Shown: positions 44,155 to 54,972, counted from the stretch's first letter. The stretch: 64,000 nucleotides of DNA from Pelomonas cellulosilytica (GCF_021353265.1 NZ_JAJTWU010000003.1:739273-803272); one strand, 5' to 3'. A program made the numbers and translations. Notes: a model not told the origin generated them from the sequence alone.

Positions 44155-45720
44155 TCAGTAGACGGGGGCCAGAAAGCGCAACGCCAGCCACGCAAGGGCG
44201 ATGCCAAGCGCAAAGCCCGCAGCGCCCCACAACAGGCCCGACAGCAGCCGGTTCGTGCTGCGCAGCTCGCGCACCAGCGCACGCAGCTCAGCGCTTCCGC
44301 CATCGCGGCGAGCCTGCGACTTGAGCGCGTCATGCAGCAACCGCGGCAGCTCCGGCACCAACTGCGCAAAGCGCGGCGCTTCCTTCATCAGCTGCTTCTG
44401 GAACGCCGGCCAGCCGACCTGCTCGTTCATCCAGCGCTCCAGGAAGGGCTTGGCCGTGGCCCACAGGTCCAGTTCGGGGTCGAGCTGGCGGCCCAGCCCC
44501 TCCACATTGAGCAGCGTCTTCTGCAGCAGCACCAGTTGCGGCTGGATCTCGACGTTGAAGCGGCGCGACGTCTGGAACAGCCGCATCAGCACCTGCCCGA
44601 GCGAGATGTCCTTCAACGGCCGGTCGAAATGAGGCTCGCAGACGGCGCGGACGGCACTTTCCAGGGCATCGACCCGGGTTTCTGGCGGCACCCAGCCGGA
44701 CGCGATGTGCAGCTCGGCCACCCGCTTGTAGTCACGCTGGAAGAAGGCGATGAAGTTTTGCGCCAGGTAGTCCTTGTCCACCTCGGTCAGCGTGCCGATG
44801 ATGCCAAAGTCGAGCGCGATGTAGCGGCCGAAGGTCTCGGGCGCCAGGCTGACCTGGATGTTGCCGGGGTGCATGTCGGCATGGAAGAAGCCGTCGCGGA
44901 ACACCTGGGTGAAGAAGATCGTCACGCCGTCGCGGGCGAGCTTCTTGATGTCGATGCCCGCCTCTTCCAGCACGGGGCGCTGCGAGATCGGCACGCCCTT
45001 CATGCGCTCCATGACGATGACCTGCGGGCTGCACAAGTCCCAGTGCATCTCCGGCACCATCACGAGGCCCAGCCCCTCCATGTTGCGGCGCAGCTGGGCG
45101 GCGTTTGCGGCCTCTCGGACGAGGTCCAGCTCGTCGTGCAGGTACATGTCGAACTCTGCGACGACCTCGCGCGGCTTCAGGCGCCGGCCGTCTACCGAGA
45201 AGCGCTCGATCCAAACGGCGAGTTGGCGCATCAACGCCAGATCGTCGTCGATGACGTCCAGCATGCCGGGGCGCAGCACCTTGACGGCGACCTCGCGGCC
45301 ATCCTTCAGCGTCGCGAAATGGACCTGGGCGATGCTCGCGCTGGCCACCGGCTCCGCATCGAACGTGGCGAACAGCGCTTCCAGCGGCTGGCCGAACGCG
45401 CGCTCCACCATCTCACGCGACAGCGCCGCGGGAAACGGTGGCACCCGGTCCTGCAGCTTGGCCAACTCCAGTGCCACGTCAGCCGGCAGCAAGTCGCGCC
45501 GCGTCGACAGGACCTGCCCGAACTTCACAAAGATGGGGCCCAGGCGCTCCAAGGCGAGGCGCAGACGCACGCCGCGAGGCTCCTGCCAGCGGCGACCGAG
45601 CCGCGTGACACGCCTCAACACCTGAAAACGGCGGCGTTGCAGGCCGGACAGCGCCAGGTCATCGAGGCCGAAGCGCCAGATCGTCCAGAGGATGACCAGC
45701 AGCCGGGAAACGAACCTCAT
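44155..45720 (-). CDS. ubiB: Ubiquinone biosynthesis regulatory kinase-like protein UbiB
   Basis: A 521-residue member of the ABC1/UbiB atypical kinase family needed for ubiquinone biosynthesis. The family KxGQ motif is [14 protein letters not shown] near 60-73; the alanine-rich ATP loop [11 protein letters not shown] near 123-133, ADMHPGNI near 285-292 and DFGIIGTL near 310-317 are the catalytic pieces. Two C-terminal membrane helices lie near residues 495-521. The start ATG at 45720 overlaps the ubiJ stop (ATGA), so ubiJ-ubiB are coupled. The long open upstream frame does not resemble the family. Confidence 0.93.
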   Translation of the reverse strand: MRFVSRLLVILWTIWRFGLDDLALSGLQRRRFQVLRRVTRLGRRWQEPRGVRLRLALERLGPIFVKFGQVLSTRRDLLPADVALELAKLQDRVPPFPAALSREMVERAFGQPLEALFATFDAEPVASASIAQVHFATLKDGREVAVKVLRPGMLDVIDDDLALMRQLAVWIERFSVDGRRLKPREVVAEFDMYLHDELDLVREAANAAQLRRNMEGLGLVMVPEMHWDLCSPQVIVMERMKGVPISQRPVLEEAGIDIKKLARDGVTIFFTQVFRDGFFHADMHPGNIQVSLAPETFGRYIALDFGIIGTLTEVDKDYLAQNFIAFFQRDYKRVAELHIASGWVPPETRVDALESAVRAVCEPHFDRPLKDISLGQVLMRLFQTSRRFNVEIQPQLVLLQKTLLNVEGLGRQLDPELDLWATAKPFLERWMNEQVGWPAFQKQLMKEAPRFAQLVPELPRLLHDALKSQARRDGGSAELRALVRELRSTNRLLSGLLWGAAGFALGIALAWLALRFLAPVY

Positions 45721-46253
45721 GCGCCGGTACCGGACGTCGACGGCGTCAGGCGCTGCGCCATGCCGGCCAGCGTGCGCCGGACAGCACGGGCGAACTGCCC
45801 CAGCTGACGCGCCGCCAGAGGCCCGACGATGCCGGCCAGGTCGTCTTCGACATCCCACCGCAGGTTGTCCATGAGCCAATGCATCTCGCCCGCGAACGCG
45901 GCATCCCCCTGCACGTGGACGCGAGGTGCCTCACCACTGAGCACGCCCAGCGCCAGGCGCGCGGGATTGGACGCGTCGAGCTCCACGCGCAGGCCCGCAG
46001 CGCCGGTCGACAACGCGTCAAACCGCTCGAACAAGCCGGCAGGCGTGACGATCAGTATCAAATCCGGTGCCGCAGGTAACAGCGTCGGCCATCCTTGCAG
46101 GTGAACCACCAGCTCCCGACCCGCCCAGGGCCGCAGCCGCTGAACGGCGATGGGCTCCCTAGACACGACATGGTTAATGAGCAGGACGAGGCGGTCCTGC
46201 AGAGCAGGCACCAACAGCGGCGACAGGGGGGGCATGGGCCAGGAAACAGGCAT
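45717..46253 (-). CDS. ubiJ: Ubiquinone biosynthesis accessory factor UbiJ
   Basis: A 178-residue protein with an SCP2-like lipid-binding fold at the N terminus (about residues 20-120; [47 protein letters not shown]) and a helical tail ([18 protein letters not shown]). UbiJ is an accessory of the Ubi complex. Start 46253 ([14 protein letters not shown]) is taken as the first plausible; MPPLSPLL at 46235 is also possible, and the ribosome-binding sites are weak. Divergent from the priming phosphotransferase gene at 46381. Confidence 0.85.
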   Translation of the reverse strand: MPVSWPMPPLSPLLVPALQDRLVLLINHVVSREPIAVQRLRPWAGRELVVHLQGWPTLLPAAPDLILIVTPAGLFERFDALSTGAAGLRVELDASNPARLALGVLSGEAPRVHVQGDAAFAGEMHWLMDNLRWDVEDDLAGIVGPLAARQLGQFARAVRRTLAGMAQRLTPSTSGTGA

Positions 46254-46380
46254 GCTCAAGATTGTAGGCAGCGGACCCTGAACAGGGGACGGACCCCGTC
46301 CAGTTGTCAAAATTGTTGGGAGAGAATCCCGGATCGGTTTTTGCAAGCCCTCTCCCATCAGGGCCAACTCCAATACCAAG

Positions 46381-47769
46381 ATGTTCGAGGATCGCAGCTA
46401 CAAGAGGACGTTCTACAGCGCGCCGCAGTCGGTCGAATCGCTGATCGCGGCCTTCCTCGAGCCCGGCATCATCGTCCTCACGTTCCTGGCCGTGAACGGC
46501 CATTTCGACGAGCCGATCCTGCGGCCCACGCTGACGCTGTGCCTGCTGGTCTTCGCGTTGACCTTTCCGGGCCGCAATCGCTTCAGCGAGCACCCCGCCA
46601 GCGCCATCGTCGACGTCGTGTCGTCCTGGCTGGTGCTGCTCGGCATCCTGCTGCTGTGCGGCTACGCGACGAACAGCCTGCACTACTTCGAAGACGAGGT
46701 GCTGATCTGGTGGGCGGTCATCACGCCCCTCCTGCAGATCGCGGCCGTTGAGGCGGGTCGCCGCGTGCAACGCTGGCGAGCCCGCGACCCGAGTGCCCGT
46801 CGTACCGCCGTCATCGTCGGCGCAGGCCCACTGGGCCACAAGGTGGCGCGAGCACTGCGCGACAGCCAGGGCGTCATCTGCCTGGGCTATTTCGATGACC
46901 GCAACCGTGAGCGGCTGCATCCGGACGCCGGCGCGGAGTTGCTGGGCACGCTGCCCAAGCTTAGCGAATTCGTCCGCGAGAAGGGTGTGCGGGAGGTGTA
47001 CATCACTCTGCCGCTGGGTTCCCAGCCCCGCATTGTGGAACTGCTGGAACAGGTGCAAGGCACGACGGCGTCGTTGTTCTTCGTACCGGACGTGTTCGGC
47101 ATCAGCATCATCCAGGGCCGCTTGCAGGATGTGTCCGGCGTGCCAGTCGTCGGCATCTGCGAAACGCCGTTCACCGGCACGAACCAGCTCGCCAAACGCA
47201 TCAGCGACATTGTGCTGGCGTCCATCATCCTCGTGCTGATCTCGCCCATCCTGCTGGGGCTCGCAATCGGCGTGAAGCTGAGCTCGCCGGGTCCAATCAT
47301 CTTCAAGCAGCGCCGCAACGGCCTGGATGGTGAGGAAATCATCGTCTACAAGTTCCGCTCGATGCGGACACAGGACAACGGCCCCGTCGTCAAGCAGGCG
47401 ACCAAGGGCGACCCGCGCATCACACCGTTCGGCGCATTCATCCGCCGCACGTCACTGGACGAGCTGCCGCAGTTCATCAACGTACTGCAGGGCCGCATGA
47501 GCATCGTGGGGCCGCGGCCCCATGCCGTCGCGCACAACGAGGAATACCGCAAGCTCATCAAGGCCTACATGGTCCGACACAAGGTCAAGCCGGGCATCAC
47601 CGGCTGGGCTCAGGTCAACGGGCTGCGCGGTGAGACCGAGACCGTGGACAAGATGGCCGCGCGTGTCGAATACGATCTGGAATACCTGCGCAACTGGTCG
47701 CTGGCCCTCGACATGCAGATCATCCTGCGGACAGTGAGGCTGGTGGTGTTCGACCGACATGCCTTTTAA
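46381..47769 (+). CDS. Undecaprenyl-phosphate glucose-type phosphotransferase (WcaJ/EpsB-like)
   Basis: A 462-residue polyprenyl phosphosugar transferase that starts exopolysaccharide synthesis by putting a hexose-1-P on undecaprenyl phosphate. N-terminal four-helix membrane part (about residues 20-120), a CoA-binding-like Rossmann domain (VIVGAGPLGHKVARAL near 140), a fifth helix (about 278-300, DIVLASIILVLISPILL) and the catalytic C-terminal domain (KFRSMRTQDNGP; RRTSLDELPQFINVLQGRMS near 362-381; GPRPHAVAHN; KPGITGWAQVNGLRGET). It leads the polysaccharide operon and overlaps the next gene by 11 bp. Confidence 0.93.
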   Translation: MFEDRSYKRTFYSAPQSVESLIAAFLEPGIIVLTFLAVNGHFDEPILRPTLTLCLLVFALTFPGRNRFSEHPASAIVDVVSSWLVLLGILLLCGYATNSLHYFEDEVLIWWAVITPLLQIAAVEAGRRVQRWRARDPSARRTAVIVGAGPLGHKVARALRDSQGVICLGYFDDRNRERLHPDAGAELLGTLPKLSEFVREKGVREVYITLPLGSQPRIVELLEQVQGTTASLFFVPDVFGISIIQGRLQDVSGVPVVGICETPFTGTNQLAKRISDIVLASIILVLISPILLGLAIGVKLSSPGPIIFKQRRNGLDGEEIIVYKFRSMRTQDNGPVVKQATKGDPRITPFGAFIRRTSLDELPQFINVLQGRMSIVGPRPHAVAHNEEYRKLIKAYMVRHKVKPGITGWAQVNGLRGETETVDKMAARVEYDLEYLRNWSLALDMQIILRTVRLVVFDRHAF

Positions 47770-49021
47770 GCCTCCTTTCTCGCAAGGCCGCGTGCCACTG
47801 GCCTTGGCTACCGCGCTCGCCGCACTCGCCGCTCCGGCCAGCGCCCAAACGGACGACACAGCGCCCTTCTACGCCGGCGGCTCGCTGGGCGTCACGCGCG
47901 TGTCCAACGTCTACCGCCAGGCGACAGATGCCAAGGACGACAGCGTCACCAGCGTCGGCCTTCTGGCGGGGCTGGACCAGCGCTACGGCCGCCAACATGT
48001 GACGCTGGACGGCTCCCTGCAACAGAACCGGTATTCAACCAACCAGGACCTGAATTACCGGTCCCACAGCCTGCGCGCGGCGCTCAACTGGCAAACGGTG
48101 GGCGATCTGTCGGGTGTCCTGAGCGCCAAGTCGGACCAGTCGCTCGCGGATTTCAACCTCGGCGCCGGGGTCAATCCCGTGCTGAAGAAGAACATCGAGA
48201 CCAACGACGAGTACCAGGCCACCGCACGCCTCGGCCTCGCGACGCGGTACATACTGGAAGCAGGCTGGAACCATCGAAGCCGCAACTTCTCGGCGGAGGA
48301 GTACGACCGCTTTGTCTACCGGCAGGATACTGGCTCATTGGGCCTCTACGCGACGCCAGCCGGAAATGTGAAGCTGGGCTTGGCGGTGCGCCACACCAAA
48401 GGCCAGAACCCGCGATATCCGGTGGGCGTGGCACTGCAACCTGATCCTTTAGACCCCACCAAACCGCAGTTGGTGGTTGTTTCCCAACCCAACGACTACT
48501 CTCGCAACGACGTTGACTTCACGACGCGCTGGGCTGTCGGTGGCCACAGCACCGTGAACACCCGCATCAGCCGCAGCCGAACGAAGAACTCGCTAGACGA
48601 TATTTTGCGCGACTTCAGCGGCACGACCGGTTCGGTGGGCTGGAACTGGGACGTCTCCCGCAAACTGCAACTCAGCCTCCAGTACTCTCGCGATACCGGT
48701 CAAGAGAGCGTTGTTCGCAGTGCCGACCTGAATCGCGTTTACACATCGTGGCAGCTCACCAGCAATTACGAGGTGACCGGCAAGATCAGTCTGAACGCCA
48801 ATGCGAGCAGCCGTAAAGGGCGGCGCACCAGTTCGACGGGCGCTGTCGTACCGGATGCCATTGACAACACCGACTCCTACGGCTTGGGCTTGCGCTGGGC
48901 CTTCTCGCGGTCGCTGATCCTGTCGTGCCAGTACGACCACGTGAACCGCGACAACAGCGTGCCGCAATACGTCTTCAACGCCAGCAGCTACGGCTGCAAC
49001 GGGCAAGCAATCCTTTACTGA
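47759..49021 (+). CDS. epsL: EpsL-type outer-membrane beta-barrel protein
   Basis: A 420-residue exported protein with a signal peptide ending near PASAQ (residue 30) and no stop of beta-strand patterns (alternating polar/hydrophobic, many aromatic-turn repeats) through the rest, matching the 'XrtB/PEP-CTERM-associated polysaccharide biosynthesis outer membrane protein EpsL'. It is thought to be part of the export apparatus or the surface side of the EPS system. It overlaps the phosphotransferase gene by 11 bp and the next gene galE by one base (49021), so the three are coupled. Confidence 0.8.
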   Translation: MPFKPPFSQGRVPLALATALAALAAPASAQTDDTAPFYAGGSLGVTRVSNVYRQATDAKDDSVTSVGLLAGLDQRYGRQHVTLDGSLQQNRYSTNQDLNYRSHSLRAALNWQTVGDLSGVLSAKSDQSLADFNLGAGVNPVLKKNIETNDEYQATARLGLATRYILEAGWNHRSRNFSAEEYDRFVYRQDTGSLGLYATPAGNVKLGLAVRHTKGQNPRYPVGVALQPDPLDPTKPQLVVVSQPNDYSRNDVDFTTRWAVGGHSTVNTRISRSRTKNSLDDILRDFSGTTGSVGWNWDVSRKLQLSLQYSRDTGQESVVRSADLNRVYTSWQLTSNYEVTGKISLNANASSRKGRRTSSTGAVVPDAIDNTDSYGLGLRWAFSRSLILSCQYDHVNRDNSVPQYVFNASSYGCNGQAILY

Positions 49022-50034
49022 TGACCGTCGTCCTCCTCACTGGTGCCACCGGCTACATCGCCTCCCACACCTGGCTGGCTCTCCAGCACGCCGGCTTCCG
49101 CGTCGTCGGCATCGACAACTTCTCCAACAGTTCGCCCAAGGTACTGGAGCGGCTGGCAGAGCTCGCTCCGGCAGCGATCGAGTTTGAAACCGGCGACGTC
49201 TGCGACAGCGCTCGCATGAACGAGGTCTTCGACCGCCACCGCCCCGCCGCGGTCGTTCACTTCGCCGCCTTCAAGGCCGTCGGCGAATCTGTCAATCAGC
49301 CGTTGGCCTACTACCGCAACAACCTGGGCGGCCTGGTCAACACCTGCGAGACGATGAAGCGCCACGGCTGCTCCCGCATCGTCTTCAGCTCTAGCGCTAC
49401 GGTCTACGGCGCACCCGAGCAGTTGCCCCTGCGCGAGGATGCCGCCACGTCCGCCACCAACCCCTATGGCGCAACCAAGCTGATGGGCGAGCAGATCCTG
49501 CGCGACATAGGCGTGGCCGACCCGAGCTGGCAGACGGCCTGCCTGCGTTACTTCAACCCCGTCGGGGCGCATGAAAGTGGTCGTATCGGCGAAGACCCGC
49601 GCGGTACACCGAACAATCTAATGCCCTACGTCGCCCAGGTCGCCGTCGGCCGTCGCGCCAAGCTATCGGTTTTCGGGGACGACTACCCGACTCCGGACGG
49701 CACCGGCGTACGGGACTATATCCACGTCACCGACCTCGCCGAAGGCCATGTCGCCGCGCTGCGCTGGCTCCTCGACAATGCTGGCTCGCTGACGGTCAAC
49801 CTCGGCACGGGCCAGGGCTACAGCGTTCTGGACCTCGTCCGCGCCTATGAGGCGGCCAGCGGCCGCAGCATCCCCTACGAGATTGTCGCCCGCCGCGCCG
49901 GTGACGTGGCGGCCTGCTGGGCAGACCCGGCACTGGCTCGCGAGTTGCTTGGCTGGGAGGCCAAGTTGAATCTGGCTCGCATGTGCGAGGACAGCTGGCG
50001 GTGGCAACACACAAATCCTCAAGGTTTCAACTGA
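49021..50034 (+). CDS. galE: UDP-glucose 4-epimerase
   Basis: A 337-residue SDR epimerase beginning MTVVLLTGATGYIASHTWLA; the NAD loop is GATGYIAS where the common form is GGAGYIGS, so the third glycine is alanine. Catalytic SSSATVYG near 122-129 and YGATK (Tyr-x-x-x-Lys) near 147-151 are intact; DYIHVTDLAEGH and NLGTGQGYSVL are typical GalE. It supplies UDP-galactose for the polysaccharide. The ATG shares its first base with the epsL stop. Confidence 0.92.
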   Translation: MTVVLLTGATGYIASHTWLALQHAGFRVVGIDNFSNSSPKVLERLAELAPAAIEFETGDVCDSARMNEVFDRHRPAAVVHFAAFKAVGESVNQPLAYYRNNLGGLVNTCETMKRHGCSRIVFSSSATVYGAPEQLPLREDAATSATNPYGATKLMGEQILRDIGVADPSWQTACLRYFNPVGAHESGRIGEDPRGTPNNLMPYVAQVAVGRRAKLSVFGDDYPTPDGTGVRDYIHVTDLAEGHVAALRWLLDNAGSLTVNLGTGQGYSVLDLVRAYEAASGRSIPYEIVARRAGDVAACWADPALARELLGWEAKLNLARMCEDSWRWQHTNPQGFN

Positions 50035-50051
50035 AGAAAAGCAGAAGCTTG

Positions 50052-51497
50052 ATGCCTTCCGACAAGACTTCGATCCTGCCCGTCATCATGGCCGGCGGTT
50101 CAGGCACTCGCCTGTGGCCGCTGTCGCGCGCTGGTTATCCCAAGCAATTCCTCGTGCTGTCCGGCAACGAAAGCCTGTTCCAGTTGGCGGCGCGCCGTCT
50201 GGCCGATCTGGCTGCGCCCGATTTCGATGTGAGCGCGCCCTGCATCGTCGGCAATGACGAGCACCGCTTCCTCGTGCTGGATCAGCTGCGCGAAATCCGC
50301 CAGGAGCCCAGCAGCGTGCTGCTGGAGCCGAAGGGCCGAAACACGGCGCCGGCGCTGACGCTGGCCGCGCTGGCGGCGCTCGAAGGCGGCGACGATCCGG
50401 TCCTCGTCGTCACGCCGGCGGACCAGACCGTGACCGACGCCGCGGCCTTCAAGGCTGCGCTGCAGGACGCTGTTCGCATCGCCGCTGAAGGCGCCATCAC
50501 CATTCTGGGCATCACACCCGACCGGCCCGAAACCGGCTACGGCTATGTCCGAACCCAGGCCGAGGCCGGCGGTTTGGCCGTGGCCCAGTTCGTCGAGAAG
50601 CCCAACCTCGAGACCGCACAGCGCTACCTTGCCGAGGGTGGCTACTACTGGAACAGCGGCATGTTCGTCCTGCGTGCCAGTGTCTGGGTGAAGGCGCTGG
50701 AGCGCTTCCGCCCGGACATCCTGGCCGCCACTCGCGCTGCCTGGGACGCCCGCAAGACCGATGACAAGTTTGTGCGCCCGGGCAAGGCCGAATTCGCGGC
50801 GGTGCCTAGTGAGTCCGTGGACTACGCCGTCATGGAGCGCTGCCCCGGCACGGACATCCCGCTGCGAATGGTGGCGCTGGATGCCGGCTGGAACGACCTC
50901 GGCGCCTGGGAGGCCGTCTGGCAGGTCGCCGAGAAGGACGAGGCCGGCAACGCCTTCGTTGGCGATGCGCTGATCGCCGACAGCAGGAACACGCTGGTGC
51001 ATGCAACCAGCCGCTTGGTGGGTGTTGTGGGCCTGACCGATATCGTTGTCGTCGAGACGGCGGACGCGGTGCTAGTGAGCGACCGCGCCCGCAGTCAAGA
51101 GGTCAAGCAGATCGTCAACCGCCTGGGCGCGGAGCAGCGCGGCGAACAGGCTTTGCACCGCAAGGTCCATCGCCCCTGGGGCTGGTACGACAGCATCGAC
51201 AACGGTCCGCGCCACCAGGTCAAGCGCATCATGGTCAAGCCCGGTGCTTCCTTGAGCCTGCAGATGCACCACCACCGCGCCGAGCACTGGATCGTCGTCA
51301 GTGGCACCGCCGAGATCGTCAACGGCGACAAGACCATCCTGCTGACCGAAAACCAGTCGACCTACATCCCTCTGGGCCAGACTCACCGTCTGGCCAACCC
51401 GGGCAAGGTGCCGCTGGAGATCATCGAGGTCCAGTCCGGCTCCTACCTCGGCGAGGACGACATCGTCCGTTTTGAAGATACCTACGGCAGGACCTGA
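50052..51497 (+). CDS. manC: Mannose-1-phosphate guanylyltransferase/mannose-6-phosphate isomerase
   Basis: A 481-residue bifunctional enzyme (ManC/AlgA type). Pyrophosphorylase signature [20 protein letters not shown] near residues 11-30 with QFLVL; EKPNLETAQRYL near 190-201; C-terminal cupin of the type II phosphomannose isomerase with RPWGWYDSID, LSLQMHHHRAEHWIVVSGTA and THRLANPG. It makes GDP-mannose. Start ATG at 50052 (MPSDKTSILP), 17 bp after galE's stop. A member of the polysaccharide precursor run. Confidence 0.94.
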   Translation: MPSDKTSILPVIMAGGSGTRLWPLSRAGYPKQFLVLSGNESLFQLAARRLADLAAPDFDVSAPCIVGNDEHRFLVLDQLREIRQEPSSVLLEPKGRNTAPALTLAALAALEGGDDPVLVVTPADQTVTDAAAFKAALQDAVRIAAEGAITILGITPDRPETGYGYVRTQAEAGGLAVAQFVEKPNLETAQRYLAEGGYYWNSGMFVLRASVWVKALERFRPDILAATRAAWDARKTDDKFVRPGKAEFAAVPSESVDYAVMERCPGTDIPLRMVALDAGWNDLGAWEAVWQVAEKDEAGNAFVGDALIADSRNTLVHATSRLVGVVGLTDIVVVETADAVLVSDRARSQEVKQIVNRLGAEQRGEQALHRKVHRPWGWYDSIDNGPRHQVKRIMVKPGASLSLQMHHHRAEHWIVVSGTAEIVNGDKTILLTENQSTYIPLGQTHRLANPGKVPLEIIEVQSGSYLGEDDIVRFEDTYGRT

Positions 51498-51500
51498 ACC

Positions 51501-52559
51501 ATGACCATCCTCGTCACCGGCGGCGCCGGCTTCATCGGCAGCAACTTCGTGCTGGACTGGCTGCGCCAGTCCGATGAACCCGTCGTCAATCTCGACGCAC
51601 TGACCTACGCCGGTAACCCCGAGAACCTGGCCTCTCTCGATGGCGACGCCCGCCACATCTTCGTCAAGGGCGACATCTGCGATCGCGCCCTCGTCGACAC
51701 GCTGCTGTCGGCGCACAAGCCGCGTGCCATCGTCCACTTCGCGGCGGAGAGCCATGTGGACCGATCCATCCACGGGCCGGGCGCCTTCATCAAGACCAAC
51801 GTGGACGGCACCTTCACGCTGCTGGAAGCCGCCCGGGCCTACTGGGGCGCGCTCGAAGGTGACGCCAAGGCTGCGTTTCGCTTCCACCATGTCTCGACCG
51901 ACGAGGTCTACGGTTCCTTGACGCCGGCCGACCCGCCCTTCGCCGAGACCAACCCCTACGAGCCTAACAGTCCCTACTCGGCCAGCAAGGCCGCCAGCGA
52001 CCATCTCGTGCGCGCCTGGCATCACACCTACGGGCTGCCTGTCGTCACGACCAACTGCTCCAACAACTACGGGCCCTATCACTTCCCTGAGAAGCTGATC
52101 CCGCTGATGATCGTCAACGCACTGGCCGGCAAGCCACTGCCCGTCTACGGCGATGGTCAGCAGATCCGTGACTGGCTGTTCGTGACCGACCACTGCAGCG
52201 GCATCCGCGCCGTGCTGGCCGGCGGCAAGCTGGGCGAGACCTACAACATCGGCGGCTGGAACGAGAAGGCCAACATCGACATCGTCAAGACGGTCTGCGC
52301 GCTGCTTGACGAGCTCAAGCCCTCGGCCGAAGGCCCCTACTCTCGCCTGATCACCTACGTGAAAGACCGCCCGGGCCACGATCGCCGTTACGCCATCGAC
52401 GCCCGCAAGATCGAGCGCGAACTGGGCTGGCGCCCGGCCGAGACCTTCGAGACCGGCATCCGCAAAACCGTGCAGTGGTACCTCGACCATCCCGAGTGGG
52501 TCGCCCGCGTCCAGAGCGGCGCCTACAAGGACTGGGTCTCCAAGCAATACAACGGCTGA
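51501..52559 (+). CDS. rfbB: dTDP-glucose 4,6-dehydratase
   Basis: A 352-residue SDR enzyme converting dTDP-glucose to dTDP-4-keto-6-deoxyglucose. N-terminal [30 protein letters not shown] near 80-91, STDEVYG near 131-137 and the catalytic [12 protein letters not shown] near 157-168, then [10 protein letters not shown], all characteristic. It follows manC by 3 bp and opens the rhamnose set rfbBDAC. Confidence 0.96.
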   Translation: MTILVTGGAGFIGSNFVLDWLRQSDEPVVNLDALTYAGNPENLASLDGDARHIFVKGDICDRALVDTLLSAHKPRAIVHFAAESHVDRSIHGPGAFIKTNVDGTFTLLEAARAYWGALEGDAKAAFRFHHVSTDEVYGSLTPADPPFAETNPYEPNSPYSASKAASDHLVRAWHHTYGLPVVTTNCSNNYGPYHFPEKLIPLMIVNALAGKPLPVYGDGQQIRDWLFVTDHCSGIRAVLAGGKLGETYNIGGWNEKANIDIVKTVCALLDELKPSAEGPYSRLITYVKDRPGHDRRYAIDARKIERELGWRPAETFETGIRKTVQWYLDHPEWVARVQSGAYKDWVSKQYNG

Positions 52560-52562
52560 GCC

Positions 52563-53444
52563 ATGAAGATTCTTCTGCTCGGCAAAGGCGGCCAGGTCGG
52601 CTGGGAACTGCAGCGCTCGCTGGCCCCCTTAGGCGACGTCGTTGCGCTGGACTTCGACGACGGCGGCGACTTCACGCAGCCCGAGAAGCTGCTCGCCCGC
52701 GTGCAGGCCATCGCGCCTCAGGTAATCGTCAATGCCGCGGCCCACACTGCCGTCGACAAGGCCGAGAGCGAGCCGGAGCTTGCGCGCCAGATCAACGCCA
52801 AGACGCCCGCCCTGCTCGCCATTGAGGCCAAGCGCCTGGGCGCGCTGTTCGTGCACTACTCCACCGACTACGTCTTCGACGGCAGCGGTGACCAGCCGCG
52901 TGACGAGGAAGCCCCCATCGCGCCGCTGAGCGTCTACGGTGCGACCAAGGCCGAAGGCGAGGACGCCATCCGCGCCAGTGGCTGCCAGCACCTGGTTCTG
53001 CGCACCAGTTGGGTTTATGCGGCTCGGGGCGGCAACTTCGCCAAGACCATGCTGCGGCTGGCCGCTGAGCGCGACCAGCTGAAGGTCATCGCCGACCAGA
53101 TCGGTGCGCCGACCGGCGCGGACCTGCTGGCCGACCTGACGGCCCACATGCTGCGCGCCGCCCGCGTAAATCCGGCCCTGACCGGCACCTATCACGCGGT
53201 GGCCGGCGGAGAGACGAGCTGGCATGAGTACGCCCGCTTCGTCATCGAATTCGCACGCGCGCAAGGGAAGCCTGTGAAGGTGGCCACGGACCAGGTCCTG
53301 CCCATCCCCACCAGCGACTACCCCACGCCCGCCAAACGCCCGCTGAACTCCCGCCTGTCAACCGGCAAGCTGCAGCAGCGCTTCGGCCTGGCGCTGCCCA
53401 CCTGGCAACAGGGCGTCGAACGCATGCTTACCGAGATCCTCTGA
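52563..53444 (+). CDS. rfbD: dTDP-4-dehydrorhamnose reductase
   Basis: A 293-residue NADPH-dependent reductase that makes dTDP-L-rhamnose. [17 protein letters not shown] at the start, [15 protein letters not shown] near 59-73, STDYVFDG near 98-105 and the YGATKAEGE catalytic segment near 125-133; [17 protein letters not shown] near 208-224 completes the RmlD pattern. The gap from rfbB is 3 bp. Confidence 0.95.
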   Translation: MKILLLGKGGQVGWELQRSLAPLGDVVALDFDDGGDFTQPEKLLARVQAIAPQVIVNAAAHTAVDKAESEPELARQINAKTPALLAIEAKRLGALFVHYSTDYVFDGSGDQPRDEEAPIAPLSVYGATKAEGEDAIRASGCQHLVLRTSWVYAARGGNFAKTMLRLAAERDQLKVIADQIGAPTGADLLADLTAHMLRAARVNPALTGTYHAVAGGETSWHEYARFVIEFARAQGKPVKVATDQVLPIPTSDYPTPAKRPLNSRLSTGKLQQRFGLALPTWQQGVERMLTEIL

Positions 53445-53454
53445 AAGGCCTGCC

Positions 53455-54339
53455 ATGAAGAACCGCAAGGGCATCATCCTCGCCGGGGGTTCCGGCACCC
53501 GCCTGCACCCTGCCACGCTGGCTGTCAGCAAGCAGTTGCTGCCGGTCTACGACAAGCCGATGGTGTACTACCCACTGAGCACCCTGATGCTGGCTGGGAT
53601 CCGTGACATCCTCGTCATCAGCACGCCGCAGGACACGCCGCGCTTCGAAGCCCTGTTGGGCGACGGCGCCCGCTGGGGGCTGAACATCAGCTACTGCGTG
53701 CAGCCGAGTCCCGACGGCCTCGCCCAGGCCTTCATCCTCGGCCGCGAGTTCATTGGCGGCGCGCCCAGCGCGCTGGTGCTCGGCGACAACATCTACTACG
53801 GGCACGACTTCGCCGCCCTGCTGCACAACGCGACGAACCAGACCACTGGCGCGAGCGTGTTTGCTTATCACGTGCACGACCCGGAACGCTACGGCGTCGT
53901 CGAGTTCGACGCGCAGCAACGCGCGCTGTCGATCGAAGAAAAGCCCAAGGCGCCCAAGAGCAACTACGCTGTCACGGGGCTGTACTTCTACGACGAGCAG
54001 GTCTGCGACATCGCGGCGAACATCAAGCCCAGCCCGCGCGGCGAGCTCGAGATCACCGACGTCAATGCGCAGTACCTGAAACAAGGTCAGCTCAGCGTCG
54101 AGATCATGGGCCGCGGCTACGCCTGGCTGGACACCGGCACCCACGACAGCCTGCTCGAAGCCGGCCAGTTCATCGCCACGCTGGAAAAGCGCCAGGGCCT
54201 CAAGGTCGCCTGCCCGGAGGAAATCGCCTACCGTGCCGGCTGGATCGATGCCGCACAGCTGGAGGTGCTCGCCAAGCCGTTGGCCAAGAACGGCTATGGC
54301 CAGTACCTGCAGAAGCTGCTGACCGAGAAGGCCTTCTGA
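53455..54339 (+). CDS. rfbA: Glucose-1-phosphate thymidylyltransferase
   Basis: A 294-residue RmlA. The nucleotide-binding [20 protein letters not shown] near residues 9-28, [11 protein letters not shown] near 83-93, [11 protein letters not shown] near 108-118, [19 protein letters not shown] near 162-180 and [14 protein letters not shown] near 223-236 are intact. It makes dTDP-glucose, the rhamnose precursor, and is usually feedback-inhibited by dTDP-L-rhamnose. 10-bp gap from rfbD and 1 bp to rfbC. Confidence 0.96.
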   Translation: MKNRKGIILAGGSGTRLHPATLAVSKQLLPVYDKPMVYYPLSTLMLAGIRDILVISTPQDTPRFEALLGDGARWGLNISYCVQPSPDGLAQAFILGREFIGGAPSALVLGDNIYYGHDFAALLHNATNQTTGASVFAYHVHDPERYGVVEFDAQQRALSIEEKPKAPKSNYAVTGLYFYDEQVCDIAANIKPSPRGELEITDVNAQYLKQGQLSVEIMGRGYAWLDTGTHDSLLEAGQFIATLEKRQGLKVACPEEIAYRAGWIDAAQLEVLAKPLAKNGYGQYLQKLLTEKAF

Positions 54340-54340
54340 C

Positions 54341-54907
54341 ATGCTGTTGAAGCTGACCCCCACGGCGCTGCCGGAAGTGCTCATCGTCGAGCCCAAGGTC
54401 TTCGGCGACGCGCGTGGCTTCTTCACCGAAAGCTGGAACGAAGCCCGTTTCAACGAAGGCCTGGGCTACGACGTGCACTTCGTGCAGGACAACCACTCCC
54501 GCTCGTCGCGTGGCGTGCTGCGTGGCCTGCACTACCAGCTCGATCCGCATGCGCAGGGCAAGCTGGTGCGTTGCGTCAACGGCGCCGTCTTTGACGTGGC
54601 TGTCGACATGCGCCGCTCCAGCGCCAATTTCGGCAAATGGGTCGGCGTGGAGCTGACCGCCGAGAACCAGCGCCAGCTGTGGATTCCGCCGGGCTTCGCT
54701 CACGGATTCGTCGTCCTCAGTGAGACGGCCGACTTCCTCTACAAGACCAGCGGCCGCTACGCCCCGGAATGCGAAGGCGCCGTACGTTGGGATGACCCCG
54801 CTGTCGGTATCGACTGGCCTCTGGACCGGCTCCTGGGCGTCGCTCCGCAGCTGTCGGCCAAGGATGTGGCCGCACCCCTGCTGGCAGACGCGAAGACCTT
54901 CGCCTGA
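54341..54907 (+). CDS. rfbC: dTDP-4-dehydrorhamnose 3,5-epimerase
   Basis: A 188-residue cupin-fold epimerase (RmlC). LIVEPKVFGDARGFFTESWN near 14-33, FVQDNHSRSSRGVLRGLHYQ near 47-66 with the catalytic histidine of the GLHYQ segment, GAVFDVAVDMRRSS near 82-95, IPPGFAHGFVVLSE near 112-125 and WDDPAVGIDWP near 150-160. Last gene of the rightward polysaccharide precursor run, ended by the hairpin at 54923-54953. Confidence 0.95.
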   Translation: MLLKLTPTALPEVLIVEPKVFGDARGFFTESWNEARFNEGLGYDVHFVQDNHSRSSRGVLRGLHYQLDPHAQGKLVRCVNGAVFDVAVDMRRSSANFGKWVGVELTAENQRQLWIPPGFAHGFVVLSETADFLYKTSGRYAPECEGAVRWDDPAVGIDWPLDRLLGVAPQLSAKDVAAPLLADAKTFA

Positions 54908-54922
54908 CACCACCTGCTCCAT

Positions 54923-54953
54923 GCAAAACGCCCTCCAACGGAGGGCGTTTTGC
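54923..54953. terminator. Intrinsic terminator, bidirectional
   Basis: GCAAAACGCCCTCC (54923-54936) and GGAGGGCGTTTTGC (54940-54953) form a perfect 14-bp stem with a 3-base loop; the stem ends in A/T runs, giving U-tracts on both strands. It separates the end of rfbC from the end of the converging nucleotidyltransferase gene. Confidence 0.9.
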
Positions 54954-54972
54954 TTCGCTGCGTGAGCTGCGA

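Noticed and set aside
42631..45807. Open frame of 1058 codons antisense to the symporter and ubiB
   Set aside because: Spans the boundary of two unrelated genes and the gap between them, with an Arg/Gln/His-rich translation typical of an antisense artefact.
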